This document shows positions 1 through 11,515 of a stretch of 64,000 nucleotides of DNA, in pieces. A program made the position numbers and the translations under genes. The number at the start of each line of letters is the position of its first letter. Position 1 is the first letter of the stretch. This DNA comes from Symsagittifera roscoffensis (Eukaryota; Xenacoelomorpha; Acoela; Convolutidae): contig NC_087070.1 in assembly GCF_963678635.1 (NCBI RefSeq), positions 11,504,539 to 11,568,538 on the forward strand, read 5' to 3'. The notes under the pieces were generated by a model. The model had not been told where the DNA came from, did not search any database, and saw nothing but the letters and a program-made list of their open reading frames with translations.

Positions 1-1518
1 CCCCAAACTTGTGTTTTCCCTCCTTTCTATCTCGCTCTGTTCCAGATCTGTCTCTTGTTCTGGTGTGAAGTAGTCTTCCTGCGGGTAGTGTTCACTGTCG
101 TTGATGATCTGCCATTCATTGTCGGCTGCCAGCTTGCCCACACTCAGTAGCTCTTCGCATAATTTATCAGGCTGTTTCTTATCAATCAAGAAGTCATCTC
201 CGTACTTATTGTACCTCATGCCTGTCCGTTTGCGATTGCCACTCCTGGTTCCCGCTGGTATCGGCAAGTCTGGCTCTGTCCACTTTGGCACCTCGTCCTG
301 CTCCGGATCGTTCCAGTCTTCTTCCACAAAGGATTCCGCCGCTGAGTCCGCTTCTATCTTTTCATTATCGTCCAAACTCAAGTACTCGTTGCCATCATTT
401 TTCTCTCTGGTGCCCTTTTCGTTCACCTCTCATGCTGGCTCCACCAATAGGTACTCGAGTCCCTCCATATTCTGCGGTACGCACCAGTCTTCTGGTGATG
501 GGACTTGAGGTTTCAGGTTTTCATAATGCGCTGCTCGCCCCGTAATCAAGCGGTAGAACCGACCTTACTGGTGCATTTCCGTTATCATGAACGGTGTTCT
601 CCATTTCTTAAGTAGTTTTTTGTCCCTTTGCGAGGTATTACATTCTGGAAGACACAGACGTATTGGCCCACTGCATATGGTTTTGCTTGCAGTATTTTCT
701 CATCGTATTTCTTCCGCTGTCTCATTTATGTTTGCGATGTGTTCCTCCTGCAGAGCTCGTTTAGTTCCTGTTGTCTCTTAAACGCTTCTTTCACATAAGC
801 TTGAGGCGATGTCTTTTTCCCTTCGTATTCTGGGTAAGAGAATGTTAGAGGTATTGCTCTTTCCCTACCCGTCAACATCATGAAGGGAATGATTCCTGTT
901 GTTGAGTGTTGCGAACTGTTGTATGCCCCTATCACTTGCGGCGGATATTTATCCCAGTCTGTCACGTATCTTGAGCAGTATACACTTAGCATGTACACCA
1001 ACGTTCAATTTTGTCTCTCCACTAACCCGTTGGTCTGGGGATGGTAGGTCGTTGAGTGCGCTTGAGCAATGTGTGAGCTCTTCATCAATTCTTTTGTCAG
1101 GTCCCCCACGAAGGCTTTTCCGTTGTCCGACTGAAATGTCATGGGACAACCATACCGTGATATCCAATGTGTTATCAAGTGGTCACACGTCTACTCTGCC
1201 GAGGCTGTCTGACACGGCACCGCTTCTGCCAACTTTGTGAATTGATCTATTATGACCAGTATCTGGTTATATCCCGACTCTGTCATGCAGATCTTTTGAT
1301 GGTCTATCTGCACAACCTCGTTAAATTTCGAGCTTTCAACGGACTTGAGTGTGAACTTCATCTTCCTTGGGTCTTTCACCTGTAGAAATGCCAGGCATGC
1401 ATTCACCCATCTCTCGCAAGCTTTCCTTAATCCTGGCCAATCAAACCTATGTAATATTCTTTGTTGCACCTTGTCTATCCCCTGGTGCCCCATTTGATCA
1501 CGCGATCTGAATAACACT
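1..1518 (-). pseudogene. Second, partial copy of Gypsy-like pol (integrase to acidic tail)
   Basis: This stretch repeats 2,781-4,300 at roughly 97% identity by eye. On the minus strand it encodes, from right to left, an integrase zinc-finger region (HDQMGH-like pairing, 1,191-1,535), the integrase core end (YHPQTNGL/VERQN region is broken here), the segment with motif STTGI..FMMLTG (726-1,001), the GPY/F-type module and the start of an acidic tail. Frames are interrupted several times, including a TGA shared with the neighbouring copy just before the NEKGTREK-like motif, so it is not a working gene. It continues off the left edge of the window. Its junction with non-matching sequence at about 1,519 marks a tandem-duplication or recombination breakpoint. 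Confidence 0.85.
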
Positions 1519-1969
1519 GAGTATAACCTTACCAATCAACTTGAGTATTACCTTACCAACCAACTTGAGTAATCGAGGAAGATCTCCTTTTGAATGTTGC
1601 TGATCGTGAACTTTGTTCAAGACCTACTTTTTCTTTCAAGTGAGTGCGGCTAGGTCGTCAACTCAATTTAACAAATCAATCTGAAAACAAAATCCATTTT
1701 TAGACTAATTTGTTTCACTCCTAACCTAACCCCCCCATTATTGTGGTTAAAACATTATCCCTCCATTTAATTCATTAAAATAGTTAATTGGAAATTTTTT
1801 AAGAGCATGCAGATTCATTTAATGTTTTAGCACTGTCAACTCTTTAAATTATAATTGATTGTCATGACAATTACGTTAAAACCCATCTACCTGCTTCGAG
1901 ATCCCCGCGTACCCTTACTCGAGATCCCCATGCACCCCTAACTCAGGACCTCCCTTGTCCACCTGTAGC
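1519..1969 (-). other. Non-coding 3' flank of the minus-strand Gypsy-like element
   Basis: Downstream (in the sense direction) of the pol stop at 1,970. No reading frame is supported. It contains a short direct repeat, ACCTTACCAAyCAACTTGAGTA, in two copies at about 1,527-1,573. It does not match the LTR at 12,999-13,817, so the 3' LTR of this element is not here. Confidence 0.6.
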
Positions 1970-2416
1970 TCAGGCGATACTCAAGTAGTATTTCTTGTGT
2001 AGGTGTACCATTATTTCCGTTTCTGCGAAGACCACGTGTAGGATAGCGTACAGTTTCCTTGGGCTCAACTTGTCCCTGTTTGGGTCATAGACCGACATCG
2101 AGATTTCCATTATTTTTCTTTCGACCATGAAGTCTCGCAGCCTTGTTAGTGCCAGCATGACGTGCTCAGGGTCTATTGTGTTCCTTTCATTGACCCTCGT
2201 TACCAGAAAGCACAAGTACTTCCCCGGAACTTGTAAAACTGAAGGGCGAAGCGCAGCGATTCCTCCCAACCCCGGTCTCTGCCTGAATAGAAACTCCACG
2301 TTCTGATACTTTCTCTTGAAGTCGGCATCTAGTCTTGATTTGAAGCTCATATGCGCCGTTATACAGATCGCGCTGGTCCTGTCTGACAGAATGAAGTCAC
2401 TGTCCGTAACTCAGGA
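1970..2416 (-). pseudogene. Macro-domain-like C-terminus of pol (minus element)
   Basis: The open frame 1,970-2,350 gives 126 codons, and the same frame can be followed upstream to about 2,416. Its pattern follows OARD1/TARG1-type macro domains: an opening strand (TDSDFIL..), a helix with ADFKRKY, then RPGLGGIAAL, GKYLCFLVTR, a helix DPEHVMLALTRLRDF, and a closing strand SMSVYDPNRDKL. The residue aligned with the catalytic Asp of TARG1 is kept here (NRDKL), while the glycine-rich phosphate loop is not recognisable. It ends at the conserved HKKYYLSI tail, the same end as in the plus-strand element. Assignment to the fold rests on pattern alone; function is unknown. Confidence 0.6.
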
Positions 2417-2431
2417 TGTTCTCTGAATATT

Positions 2432-3481
2432 CATTTGGAATTTCAAATCTTGTTTTGAAATCCCTCCCTATGGTAGGCTCAGCCTCCTCCTCATCCAGTT
2501 CCAGCCTGCTCGTTTCTATCACTTCTCTAAGTTTCCTTATCATCAAATTTTCGGTGTGGGTGAGTCCTACCCCCATCCCCGGACAAAAATATTTATCGAC
2601 GTCCCCGTCGATGATGCTGGGTCTAAATTATCTGGTGGTATTTCGAGCGGCCTGTCGGTTGCCGTCCAACCGAAGAGGGGATCTTTCGTTTTCACGTGCT
2701 TTTCCGCCGACATGTCGACTTGCTGGATGCTTTGCTCCTCATCACTCTGACTCTTGATGTCGCTCATCCACTCTAGTATCCTCAAACTTGTGTTTTCCCT
2801 CCTTTCTATCTCGCTCTGTTCCAGATCTGTATCTTGTTCTGGTGTGAAGTAGTCTTCTTGCGGGTAGTGTTCACTGTCGTTGATGATCTGCCATTCATCG
2901 TCGGCTGCCAGCTCGCCCACACTCAGTAGCTCTTCGCATAATTTATCAGGCTGTATCTTATCAATCAAGAAGTCATCTCCGTACCTATTGTACCTCATGC
3001 CTGTCCGTGTGCGATTGCCACTCCTGGTTCCCGCTGGTATCGGCAAGTCTGGCTCTGTCCATTTCGGCACCTCGTCCTGCTCCGGATCGTTCCAGTCTTC
3101 TTCCACAAAGGATTCCGCCTCTGAGTCAGCTTCTATCTTTTCATTATCGTCCAAACTCAAGTCATCGTTGCCATCATTTTTTTCTCTGGTACCCTTTTTG
3201 TTCACCTCTCATGCTGGCTCCACCAATAGGTACTCGAGTCCCTCCATATTCTGCGGTACGCACCAGTCTTCTGTTGATGGGACATGAGGTTTCAGGTTTT
3301 CATAATGCGCTGCTCGCCCCGTACTCAAGCGGTAGAACCGACCTTGCTGGTGCACTTCCGTTATCTTGATTGGTCCTCTCCATTTCTTAAGTAGTTTTTT
3401 GTCCCTTTGGAGGTATAACATTCTGGAAGACACAGACGTATTGGCCCACTGCATATGGTTTCGCTTGCAGTATTTTCTCAT
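2432..3481 (-). pseudogene. Integrase C-terminal tail: GPY/F module and acidic region (minus element)
   Basis: Frame 3,209-3,481 carries a GPY/F-type chromodomain-adjacent module (KKWRGPIKITEV), which follows the catalytic core in many Gypsy integrases, then RFYRLSTGRAAHYENLKPH. A TGA at about 3,206 interrupts where the plus-strand element has a Cys codon. The frame resumes at 3,205 and runs to 2,567 as a strongly acidic region (many D/E). A one-base shift near 2,570-2,590 separates it from the macro-like domain. The shift lies at a TTTTTGTCCGGGGA motif that recurs elsewhere in these elements. Confidence 0.75.
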
Positions 3482-3544
3482 CGTATTTCTTCCGCTGTCT
3501 CATTTGTGCTTTCGCTGTGTGTTGCTCCTGCAGAGCTCGTTTAG

Positions 3545-4600
3545 TTACTGTTGTCTCTTAACCGCTTCTTTCACATAAGCTTGAGGCGATGTCTTTTTCC
3601 CTTCGTATTCTGGGTAAAAGAATGTTAGAGGTATTGCTCTTTCCCTACCCGTCAACATCATGAAGGGACTGATTCCTGTTGTTGAGTGTTGCGAACTGTT
3701 GTATGCCCCTATCACTTGCGGCAGATATTTATCCCAGTCTGTCATGTATCTTGAGCAGTATACACTTAGCATGTACACCAACGTTCTATTTTGTCTCTCC
3801 ACTAACCCGTTGGTCTGGGGATGGTAGGTCGTTGAGTGCGCTTGAGCAATGTGTGAGCTCTTCATCAATTCTTTTGTCAAGTCCCCCACGAAGGCTTTTC
3901 CGTTGTCCGACTGAAATGTCATGGGACAACCAGACCGTGATATCCAATGTGTTATCAAGTGGTCACACGTCTCCTCTGCCGAGGGTGTCTGACACGGCAC
4001 CGCTTCTGCCAACTTTGTGAATTGATCTATTATGACCAGTATCTGGTTATATCCCGACTCTGTCATGCAGATCTTTTGATGGTCTATCTGCACACCCTCG
4101 TTAAATTCCGAGCTTTCAACGGACTTGAGTGGGAACTTCATCTTCCTTGGGTCTTTCACCTGTAGAAATGCCAGGCATGCATTCACCCATCTCTCGCAAG
4201 CTTTCCTTAATCCTGGCCAATCAAACCTATGTAATATTCTTTGTTGCACCTTGTCTATCCCCTGGTGCCCCATTTGATCATGCGATCTGAATAACACTTC
4301 CGTCTGGTACAACTGTGGCAGTATGATGAGGTTATGCTTGTGTAATATCTTCTCCTCGTCTTTTCTCTTGCATGCTACCACCCCATCAGCTGTATGATAG
4401 AGTAAATCTTTTCTCTCTTTGTAGAACTGGCTCAAGATCTTGTAGCTGTCTTCTTCCAGGTCCCCCCTCTCTTTGGTCCCCGTCCGGATCCACTTGGAGA
4501 AGTTACTTGTCATCTTGTCATTCTTTTTGGCCCGTATTAGGTCCGACAGCCTATATCTACCCTTGACGTGTTCTTTTGGTGCCATTATCTGACCATTCAT
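3545..4600 (-). pseudogene. Integrase core (minus Gypsy-like element)
   Basis: A 351-codon open stretch. It contains the HHCC-type zinc region (HDQMGH...), but the second C-x2-C pair reads CLAF rather than CxxC, so zinc binding is probably lost. The D,D-35-E core is visible: QIDHQK, then FQSDNGKAFVG, then NGLVERQNR. Integrase would insert the element's cDNA into host DNA. Upstream in the same frame (towards 4,811) two stop codons occur, one near 4,630 and one near 4,809, so it is not expressed as part of a full Pol polyprotein. Confidence 0.85.
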
Positions 4601-5542
4601 TTCTCCAGGACTGTGGATGTCATCTTTCAGCTATACGCAAATTATCCTCCTCAAGATCTTTCTGTCATCTTCTGGCACCAGGTTTGTTCTGACATTTGAG
4701 TTGCACGATAGCGCCCTGAACGGTTTCCTCGATACTGCAATTTTCTCAAGTTCTTCACCCCCTCGCACTTCCTGCTGATCCAAGTTGTACGTTCCTGAGG
4801 AGGGATCCGTCTATAGTTCTCTGTCGCGGTGCCTCATCTTCTCTTCCGCCAGTATCATGCATAGACTACTTTGGTCATCGCTGCTCTTCTCTGAGTCTTC
4901 ATCCCATTCTTCACTCTCCCCGGACAATTTTTCTTCTTCAGCATCTTCCTCCGCTGTTGGCCACTCCCCGGACTCTTGACCTAGTCCAAGGTGTTTAGCC
5001 TCATCCTTGAATGCCACATTTTTCCTCCTAACCCGAGTCCGCTCAAGTATGTCTTCAGGGATTTTATCAACCAATGACTGCACGACTTCTCTCTCACCAG
5101 ATTTATTTTCTTTCCTGGAGTCCTCGCCACTATCCGCTTCCTTCATTCTCAGTATCGTGACTTCTGGTTCCTCTCTGCCTTTCTCTTTGATCACGGGCTT
5201 ATCGTCCGCCAGTTTCTCGAGTAATCTCCTCAAGTCTTCATCTGTCACTGCTCTTCCCATCTCTGCTTGGTTCAGGTCATAACCTTTCGCCTTGAGTGTC
5301 TCCCTCACAATTTTCGACTTGAGTATTATCACCATCGGCATCCCTTGGGTTCTCTTCAAGATTGTTTTCTCTGGAGGCTCCTTTGGTAATACGGGTTTGC
5401 CTGACTTGTCGAGCCATCTCGAACCATCTTTGATTTCGGGCCTATCTGCCTCTTTCTGTTCTTGCCCCTCGTAGAACTCCGTCTTCTTACTCAAGCTATC
5501 GGCATTTTGATGTTTGTCTCTTGTTCTATGCTCAATTATCAT
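4601..5542 (-). pseudogene. Acidic linker between RNase H and integrase (minus element)
   Basis: Starts just after the RNase H end (IIEHRTRDKHQNADSLSKK at its right edge) and is rich in D, E, K and S. It contains an LSGESEEWDED motif like the repeated LSGE motif of the plus-strand element. Typical Gypsy Pol has only a short tether here, so about 200 residues is unusual. Stops at about 4,809 and 4,630 separate it from the integrase in the same frame. Confidence 0.7.
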
Positions 5543-6512
5543 GTTGTATCCGTCCAGGCGAACTATTCACCTTCCAATGTAGCTCTGGTCCGTTGAGTAC
5601 GTTTTCAGCCAGCTGAGTGCCCTGTTGTCGATTCGCAACTTAATCGTTCGCTGCCTAGGTACGCTCTTTATTTTTCAACAAAGGTAACCACCGTGAACAT
5701 TTCTGCTTTTGGGGCTCCGTACTTCATTTCCGTATCACTCAAGACTTTACTTCCGTACGCTATTGGTCTTAAGACTGTCTTCCCGTTCCATTCCTGTTCC
5801 TGATGGAGAATGCCAGAAATCGCGACTACTGACGCATCCGTGTCCAGCACGTACATTCCTTTTTCCGTTGGCATCCCTAGCACCGGTGCCTCGCAAAACT
5901 CCTTCATTATTCTCTGGAATGATTCTTCGGCCGCGTTGTTCCACGTGAACTTCTTGCCTTTGTGCCTCTTAGTTGTTGCATCGGGTATACTTTGTCCGCG
6001 TAGCCCTTGATGAATTCCCTGTAATAGTTCGCAAAACCCAGGAAGCTCATCAATTGATGTTCCGTCTTTGGCGATTTCCAAGTCAGAACCGCTTCTACTG
6101 CATCTGGGTCTGGTCTGATGCCATGCCTGTCCACCATCCTTCCCAAGTGTTTGATAGAGTCCTTGAGTATCTCGCACTTTGACGGCTTGCATTTTAGTCC
6201 TGACCTCTTCACGCATGCAAACACCTCGTCTAATCGCTCGATGTGGTCCTCCAGTGTAGGCGTTGCAATTACCACGTCATCCACGTAGCACATTACCAGG
6301 TTGCCGTATTTCTTTGTCACACCTATCAATGCTTGTGCCATCAACCGATGAAATGTAGCCGTGGCATTGCAAAGATCAAACGGCATCCGTTTCCATTGAA
6401 ACAGCCCCATCTCGCAGGCGAACCCGTTTTGTCCCTGTCCTGCTTCCTCAGTGGGACCTGCCAGAAAGCCGAACCTAAATCAAGAGTCTTAAAAACATTT
6501 TGCATCACCTAA
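5543..6512 (-). pseudogene. Reverse transcriptase and RNase H (minus element), frameshifted
   Basis: Frame 5,907-6,410 carries RT motifs FQWKRMPFDLCNATATFHRL and YVDDVVIAT (catalytic YVDD). The thumb/connection region (LGRMVDRHGIRPD, FLGFANYYREFI) follows. Frame 5,668-6,216 carries the RNase H region (FTWNNAAE, VLDTDASVVAISGIL, KAEMFTVVTF). The palm part between about 6,413 and 6,598 is broken, and a TGA replaces a Trp codon near 5,566. The blocks are in three frames. The family and the order are clear, but the gene is not functional. Confidence 0.85.
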
Positions 6513-7917
6513 CTTCGAGAGGCTCTCATCAATTCTAAGTATGGGATAGGCATCCTTCACCGTGACGGAGCTCAGATACCGAAAGTCACAACAAAACCTC
6601 AATTGGTCGCCTTTTTTTTGGTCATCACTACTCCCCACGCCCCTGGTGGTATGTATGGTTCTATCATAACATACTCTAGTAAGGTCTCTAATTCTTTTCT
6701 ACATGCATCCGATTTGTGCGGGGTCATGCGCCTCGCCCCCTCCCTGTGCGGTACCGCAGACTCCTCAAGCTCTGTTTCATGTTCAACAAAATTACAACAT
6801 CCAATGTTTGCCTTATGTTTCGAAAAAACATCCTCATTCCGCTCCAGTACATCCTTGATGGCTTCGAGCTGTTCGTCCGTTATCTTGCCCCTTAAATGCT
6901 CTATGTCCGGTAGAAACGGTTTATCCCTCTGCATTTCATCTAGTGTTGATCTTTCCGGAAAATTCGAACAGCTCGAAAGTCCATCGTCTGTCTCTGACTT
7001 AAGTGATTTTACAAGACCTGATGAACCTTTTAATTTCTTCAATCGTCTCAAGATACAAATTTTGTCCCTATGATTGGGACAATCAATAACTTCATTCTGT
7101 TTTGGATTTTCAGTCATTTCATATCGAGTTTTCACGGGTAAAGCATATCCCAGCTTCCTTCCCCTTTGTATCGTGATGGGTATATCAAGAGTATTCAACA
7201 AGACACTGACGCAGAGACCACTCTTGGTTATCGAGAAGGATCTTCCTAAAACAGCAGCACTTTGACTGTTAGGATTCGGGACTATACATACTTGCTTGTT
7301 ATCACTTAGTTCATTATAGTTTTTCATTCGCAAGCTTACAATTGCCGCTTCGTTTGCTTTCAGCCTCACCCTCCTACTCAAGAATACTGGTGCTTTATTT
7401 TCATTCGCCATTACTAAATTTACCGGTTTAATTGCATACCTCCTATCCGGGTTCCGTATCCTGAACATAGCATTGTTTAAAATAATCGTTACGTCGAAGT
7501 TCCTGATGAAGTCTCTGCCTAAAATGAATTGGTCAGACTCATCTAGGTTTTCTACCACGAGAAAGCTCATCCACAGGTTGCGTTCCCCAGGTTTAGGGCT
7601 ATTATTGGTGTTCTGCCTAGCACCCGCAGCGCCTCTTTGTTTGCAGCTCACAGCCGTATTCTCGAGTCTATCAAATCATCCTTGTTGAAACCCATTCGCT
7701 CCCAAGTTTCAATTGGTATAATACTCAAGACTGCTCCCGTATCAATTAACCCGCGTAACTGAGTCTTCTTGCCACTTATGTCAAGCACGTGTGCTGATAC
7801 ATCTGCCTCCGTCCCGATTTGATTGCATCTTCTTCCAACATGGCGCAGTGTCCAATCGCTCTCACTTTCAGTTCTTCTTTGCCCACGTAGATCTGTTTGG
7901 CTAGGTCTTCGTCGCAT
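6513..7917 (-). pseudogene. Aspartic protease and N-terminal RT (minus element)
   Basis: Frame 7,648-7,917 ends with a retropepsin active site (LIDTGAVLSIIPIETWERMGF). Frame 6,599-7,651 continues with the protease C-terminus (FILGRDFIRNFDV), a spacer, and then the RT N-terminus (HKANIGCCNFVEHETELEE, RRMTPHKSDACRKE, GVVMTKKK). In this copy the protease-RT join is continuous, which shows that the frame break at the same place in the plus-strand element is secondary. A shift around 7,650 splits the protease itself. Confidence 0.82.
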
Positions 7918-9538
7918 GTTATCATGGTTTTCGTGTAGATGTTTATCCCGTCTATGTTTAATATCACCTCATGCGGACCATAAGCCTCGGTATATCTGTT
8001 CTCGACGAGAGATGACTTGCTGCCACCTCTTGTTAGTAATACCCTGAGGGCTCTATAAGTTGTCTGCGGACTTATTGCGCTTAAGTAGTCTGCGTACACA
8101 TCAATGTGCATTATTGTCTGATCGCTGGGATCGCTTAGATTCCTCGTTACTTCGTGGCCGCCCAATGTGATTATTGACATTATCCTGGCTCCAATATGCC
8201 GAATGGCTTTCCCGTCACCATTATCAGAGTGTTGCAATTTCCACTCTTTGTCGCTCACACTTCGGCTTCTGGCTTTGGCACTAACCCACTTAACATCTCG
8301 TTCAACTTCTGCCTTTCGATCTCCTGTTACAATCGTTTCTCGATTTCCTTCGCGGCTAGGTCTTGTTTCACTTTGTAGATGGCCTCTGTAGCTGCTTTCT
8401 CATAATTCATCTCCAGAGAATTCTTGGCCTTGGCCTCCATGGCACTGCTAACTTGCGTTACAGCCTTCACCGTCATGGTCGGTAATTTCGCACTCGGTGC
8501 CTCCGAATTTTTTTGTTTCAATTTCAGTTTGTCTGTTTCTCTGGTTCTGCACCGCCGCCAATGCCAACTTGTGGTTGGGGTGACTCTGGTTCTTGACTGC
8601 CTCCCAAAACAATGGACAGTCCATCCTGAAGTGCCCCTCTTGATTGCAGATGAAGCATCTCGCACCTATTTTGATGATCAAGCCACTATAGAACTCGTGT
8701 TCTTCCATCTGGCTCATATCTTCCTCATCCGGTGCACATCCTAGACTCTTCATGCCCTCTTTGTACGTCGTGCAATCCGCCATGTGATGATCCGCTTACC
8801 CGCAATTTGCGCATGATCTACGTTTGTCCATGTCATCTCTAGGCTTGTACCATGACGACATTTGTGGTTGACTCCCCCTTGCATATTCCTGTTCTCTGAG
8901 TACGAGTTTTTCGTCGGCTTCATCAGCATGTACTCCCTTGACTTTTGTCTCATCTCTTCTGGAGTCGGTGCATTATCTTTCGACAGTGTATAGTACGTTG
9001 ACAACATTGTTCTCAAGTCGTCACTTTTTACCCCATCGATCAACTTCGAGGCGATGCTAAAGTTCCTTCTGTTTGTTGACTCTTCAGGATCACTCCTTCT
9101 TCTCAAGCTCTCAAGATCATGCAGGAACCAATCAATTGATTCACCGTCCATTTGCCTTCTCTTTTCAAACCTCATCATCGCTTGGAGACCCTTCATGCCT
9201 GACCCGAATCGATTCAACAATATCTCGAAGATCTTGTCCGCATTGTCGCGTTCCTCCTCCTTCTTCGCAACTACACATTTTAATGCTGTGCCTTCTAGGT
9301 TGCTCAATATCGCCGTGCAGGCCTGTCTCTCGTCATTCAAGTTGTCTTGTTCCAGGTGTAGTCTCATGACTTCTACCCAAGTGTCGATGCATCCGTCTGA
9401 GTCATCTTTAAACTTTTTCGGCTTCTTGAAGGTTTTCCTGGATTTGCCACCTCCTCTTTCACTCGAGTCGGTGTTCCTCGTGGCGAAGGCCTTGAGTGTC
9501 CTGTTCATCATTTCCTCATTTCCCAGGTGCTCGCCCAC
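7776..9538 (-). pseudogene. Gag core and nucleocapsid region (minus element)
   Basis: Frame 8,750-9,538 holds the gag core (DGCIDTWVEVMRLHLEQDN, AMMRFEKRRQMDGESIDWF), clearly homologous to the plus-strand gag. Frame 8,448-8,783 holds one intact CCHC knuckle (CFICNQEGHFRMDC). The first knuckle is damaged. Frames 8,327-8,665 and 7,776-8,258 continue into the region before the protease (EEDAIKSG.., YVGKEELKVRAIGH). At least four frame changes are needed to read it through, so it is a pseudogene. Confidence 0.82.
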
Positions 9539-10701
9539 GTCATGGCATCCGGTCCCACGTTATTATTCGTCGTGGAACCCCCTGGACCACTCGTCGTATT
9601 TGCGATTCCACTCTTCATAATTGTCTTGCCCCCCCCCGGTGCTGTGCTTGCTGCATCACGGGTCAACGGTAACGGTGTTGGTTTCCATTTGTTCCGTTGT
9701 GGTTCCACGAAATCGATTCTGTCGCCTTGTATTCGATTTGTTACCAGATTGTCTTGTGTTATAGAGTTTCTCAAGATGGCATCCAGTTTGGACTGTATGG
9801 CACACGAACTCTCCGCCTGGTCTCTGCTCACAGTGTCCATCCTCGTCTCCAGATTCCCTATGGTTCACGATGTCATACCGTTGCTTCATTTCTTGTATGT
9901 CTTTTTTGATGTTCTTCTCTCGGTCTTTGTCAGTGGCCTCTACCTTGTCTGACATCTGCTGAAGCTTTTCCTCCGTCGCCCTCGCCAGGTTAAAATAGTT
10001 GTCCAGGTATTCGCTTTTGTTGTATCTTATTTCCTTCTTTTCGATCCTCCTCGCTGCACTTTAGTTTTTTGTCGATCTGATCTAACTTCGCCATTAAATC
10101 GCCCAGCTTAAGAGAAGTCGTTGTTTCATGGTCAGCTGTTGCCCCCATGACTAGCCTTTGCCCCATGTTTGACCTGACCATCGCCTTGGTTGGTTTCTGT
10201 TGTTATCGTGGAAACTGTTCCAAACATTTTGCCTTTCTCGGCCTTCGGTTCATCCTCCACTATGTCTCTTGACTTCATTCTAACCATCATTGCGAACCTC
10301 TCTGTCAATGACGTTCTTTTCGTTTGAGACTCGTCTTTTATGGTTTCTGGCGTGTTGCCCGTCGTGTCCTCCGCAGTGTCTATCGGTGAGAATTCCATCG
10401 TCTTTTGCTTTTGTTCTTCTGCATTCGGCATCGGTGTCGACTCCGTTGTCTTCTTCTCCACCTCATCAACACTCTGATCTGGTGTCTCAAGATCAAATTC
10501 TATAGCAGGTGACGTTCGTCCCTCCTCAGCGCTCACTTTCGTCTTGTTCTTTTTTGCGCTTCGTGTGTTGACCATGCTCACTGAAAAGTTCTTTTTTGTT
10601 ATTCTTGGATCAAATGGTGTTACCTTTCGTTGCGACGAGTTATGATTTTTCTTTGACTCTATAACTCTTCTTTCTGCTATCGGTACTCTACTCTGCCTCA
10701 T
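9508..10701 (-). pseudogene. N-terminal gag extension (minus element), basic then acidic/coiled
   Basis: The longest open part is 10,132-10,701 (189 codons), starting MRQSRVPIAERR and containing VNTRSAKK. The plus-strand element has a matching region (MVETRSQK) at the same place, just 5' of gag. Further short frames (9,990-10,181; 9,656-9,955; 9,508-9,840) cover a predicted coiled and linker region. Frames change three times. The function is presumably the N-terminal part of Gag; this is inferred from position. Confidence 0.65.
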
Positions 10702-10899
10702 GATGTTTATTTACAATTTCCTCTATTTACAATTTTATTATTTACAAAAATCTATTATAAGGATAAAAATTCTTTAAAAAAAGATCCTATTTCCCTTACA
10801 GAATTAAAAAAAACTTTCAATTCGTGATCTTAATAAAATGAATCTTTCGCGATTTAATCGTTCGTACCATTCCTTTTGCTTTTAATTGAGCGTTGAGCT

Positions 10900-11515
10900 A
10901 TTTCGCACTGTCCCAAGACCTTTTAGTACCGTCACACAACTTTTTTGTACCGTCCCAAGACTTCCTGGTACTGTCCCAAGTTTTCTATGTACTGCCCCAA
11001 AACTCTCTCGTGCAGTCCCAAGACTTCTCTGAACTGTCCCAAGACTTTCTCGTGCTACCCCAAGACTCTTAGATAGTGTCCCAAGACTTCTCTTAACTGT
11101 CCCAAGACCTTTTAGTACCGTCACACAACTTTTTTGTACCGTCCCAAGACTTCCTGGTACTGTCCCAAGACTTCTTTGTACCGTCCCAAGACTTCCTGGT
11201 ACTGTTCCAAGACTTCTCTGAACTGTCCCAAGACTTTCTGGTACTGTCCCATGACTGTACCGTCCCAAGACCACCGTCCCAAGACTGCACTGTCCCAAGA
11301 CTACTGTCCCAAGACTGCACTGTCCCAAGACTGCACTGTCCCAAGACCGCACTGTCCTAAGACTGCTATCCCAGGACTACTGTCCCAAGACTGCACTGTC
11401 CCAAGACCACCGTCCCAAGACTGCACCGTCCCAGGACTGCACTGTCCCAAGACCACTGTCCCAAGACTCTTCGGTACTGTCCCAGGACTTCTGTACCAAG
11501 TGTTGGGATAGTGGG
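10900..11515 (-). repeat. Leader array of GTCTTGGGAC(A/G)GT motifs
   Basis: More than 30 copies of a motif written CTGTCCCAAGAC on the plus strand, spaced mostly 13-25 bases apart, with variable spacers such as TTCCTGGTA, TTCTCTGAA or TGCA. It lies in the untranslated leader between the primer-binding site and gag. Open frames across it (for example 10,882-11,352) translate to a monotonous SLGTV-type repeat and are a by-product of the motif. The plus-strand element has a different short G-rich motif array in the same position. Confidence 0.9.

Larger units (their letters stand above)
1..4300. repeat. Tandem duplication of a 2.8-kb retrotransposon segment
   Basis: Bases 1-1,518 match 2,781-4,300, so the unit 1,519-4,300 (integrase end, acidic tail, macro-like domain and 3' flank) is followed in the sense direction by a second copy that leaves the window. 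The copies differ by a few per cent. The breakpoint is sharp: both sides share the text ending near gatctgaataacact and then diverge. Confidence 0.75.

Noticed and set aside
1519-1969. 3' LTR of the minus-strand element
   Set aside because: No similarity to the LTR at 12,999-13,817 on either strand.
10882-11352. Open frame on the minus strand with a repeated SLGTV peptide
   Set aside because: It is the translation of the leader motif array; alternative frames over the same array are open too, and it lies in the untranslated leader.
10900-11515. CRISPR-like array of repeats and spacers
   Set aside because: The repeat is only about 12 bases, spacers are short and repetitive, and the setting is an animal retrotransposon.
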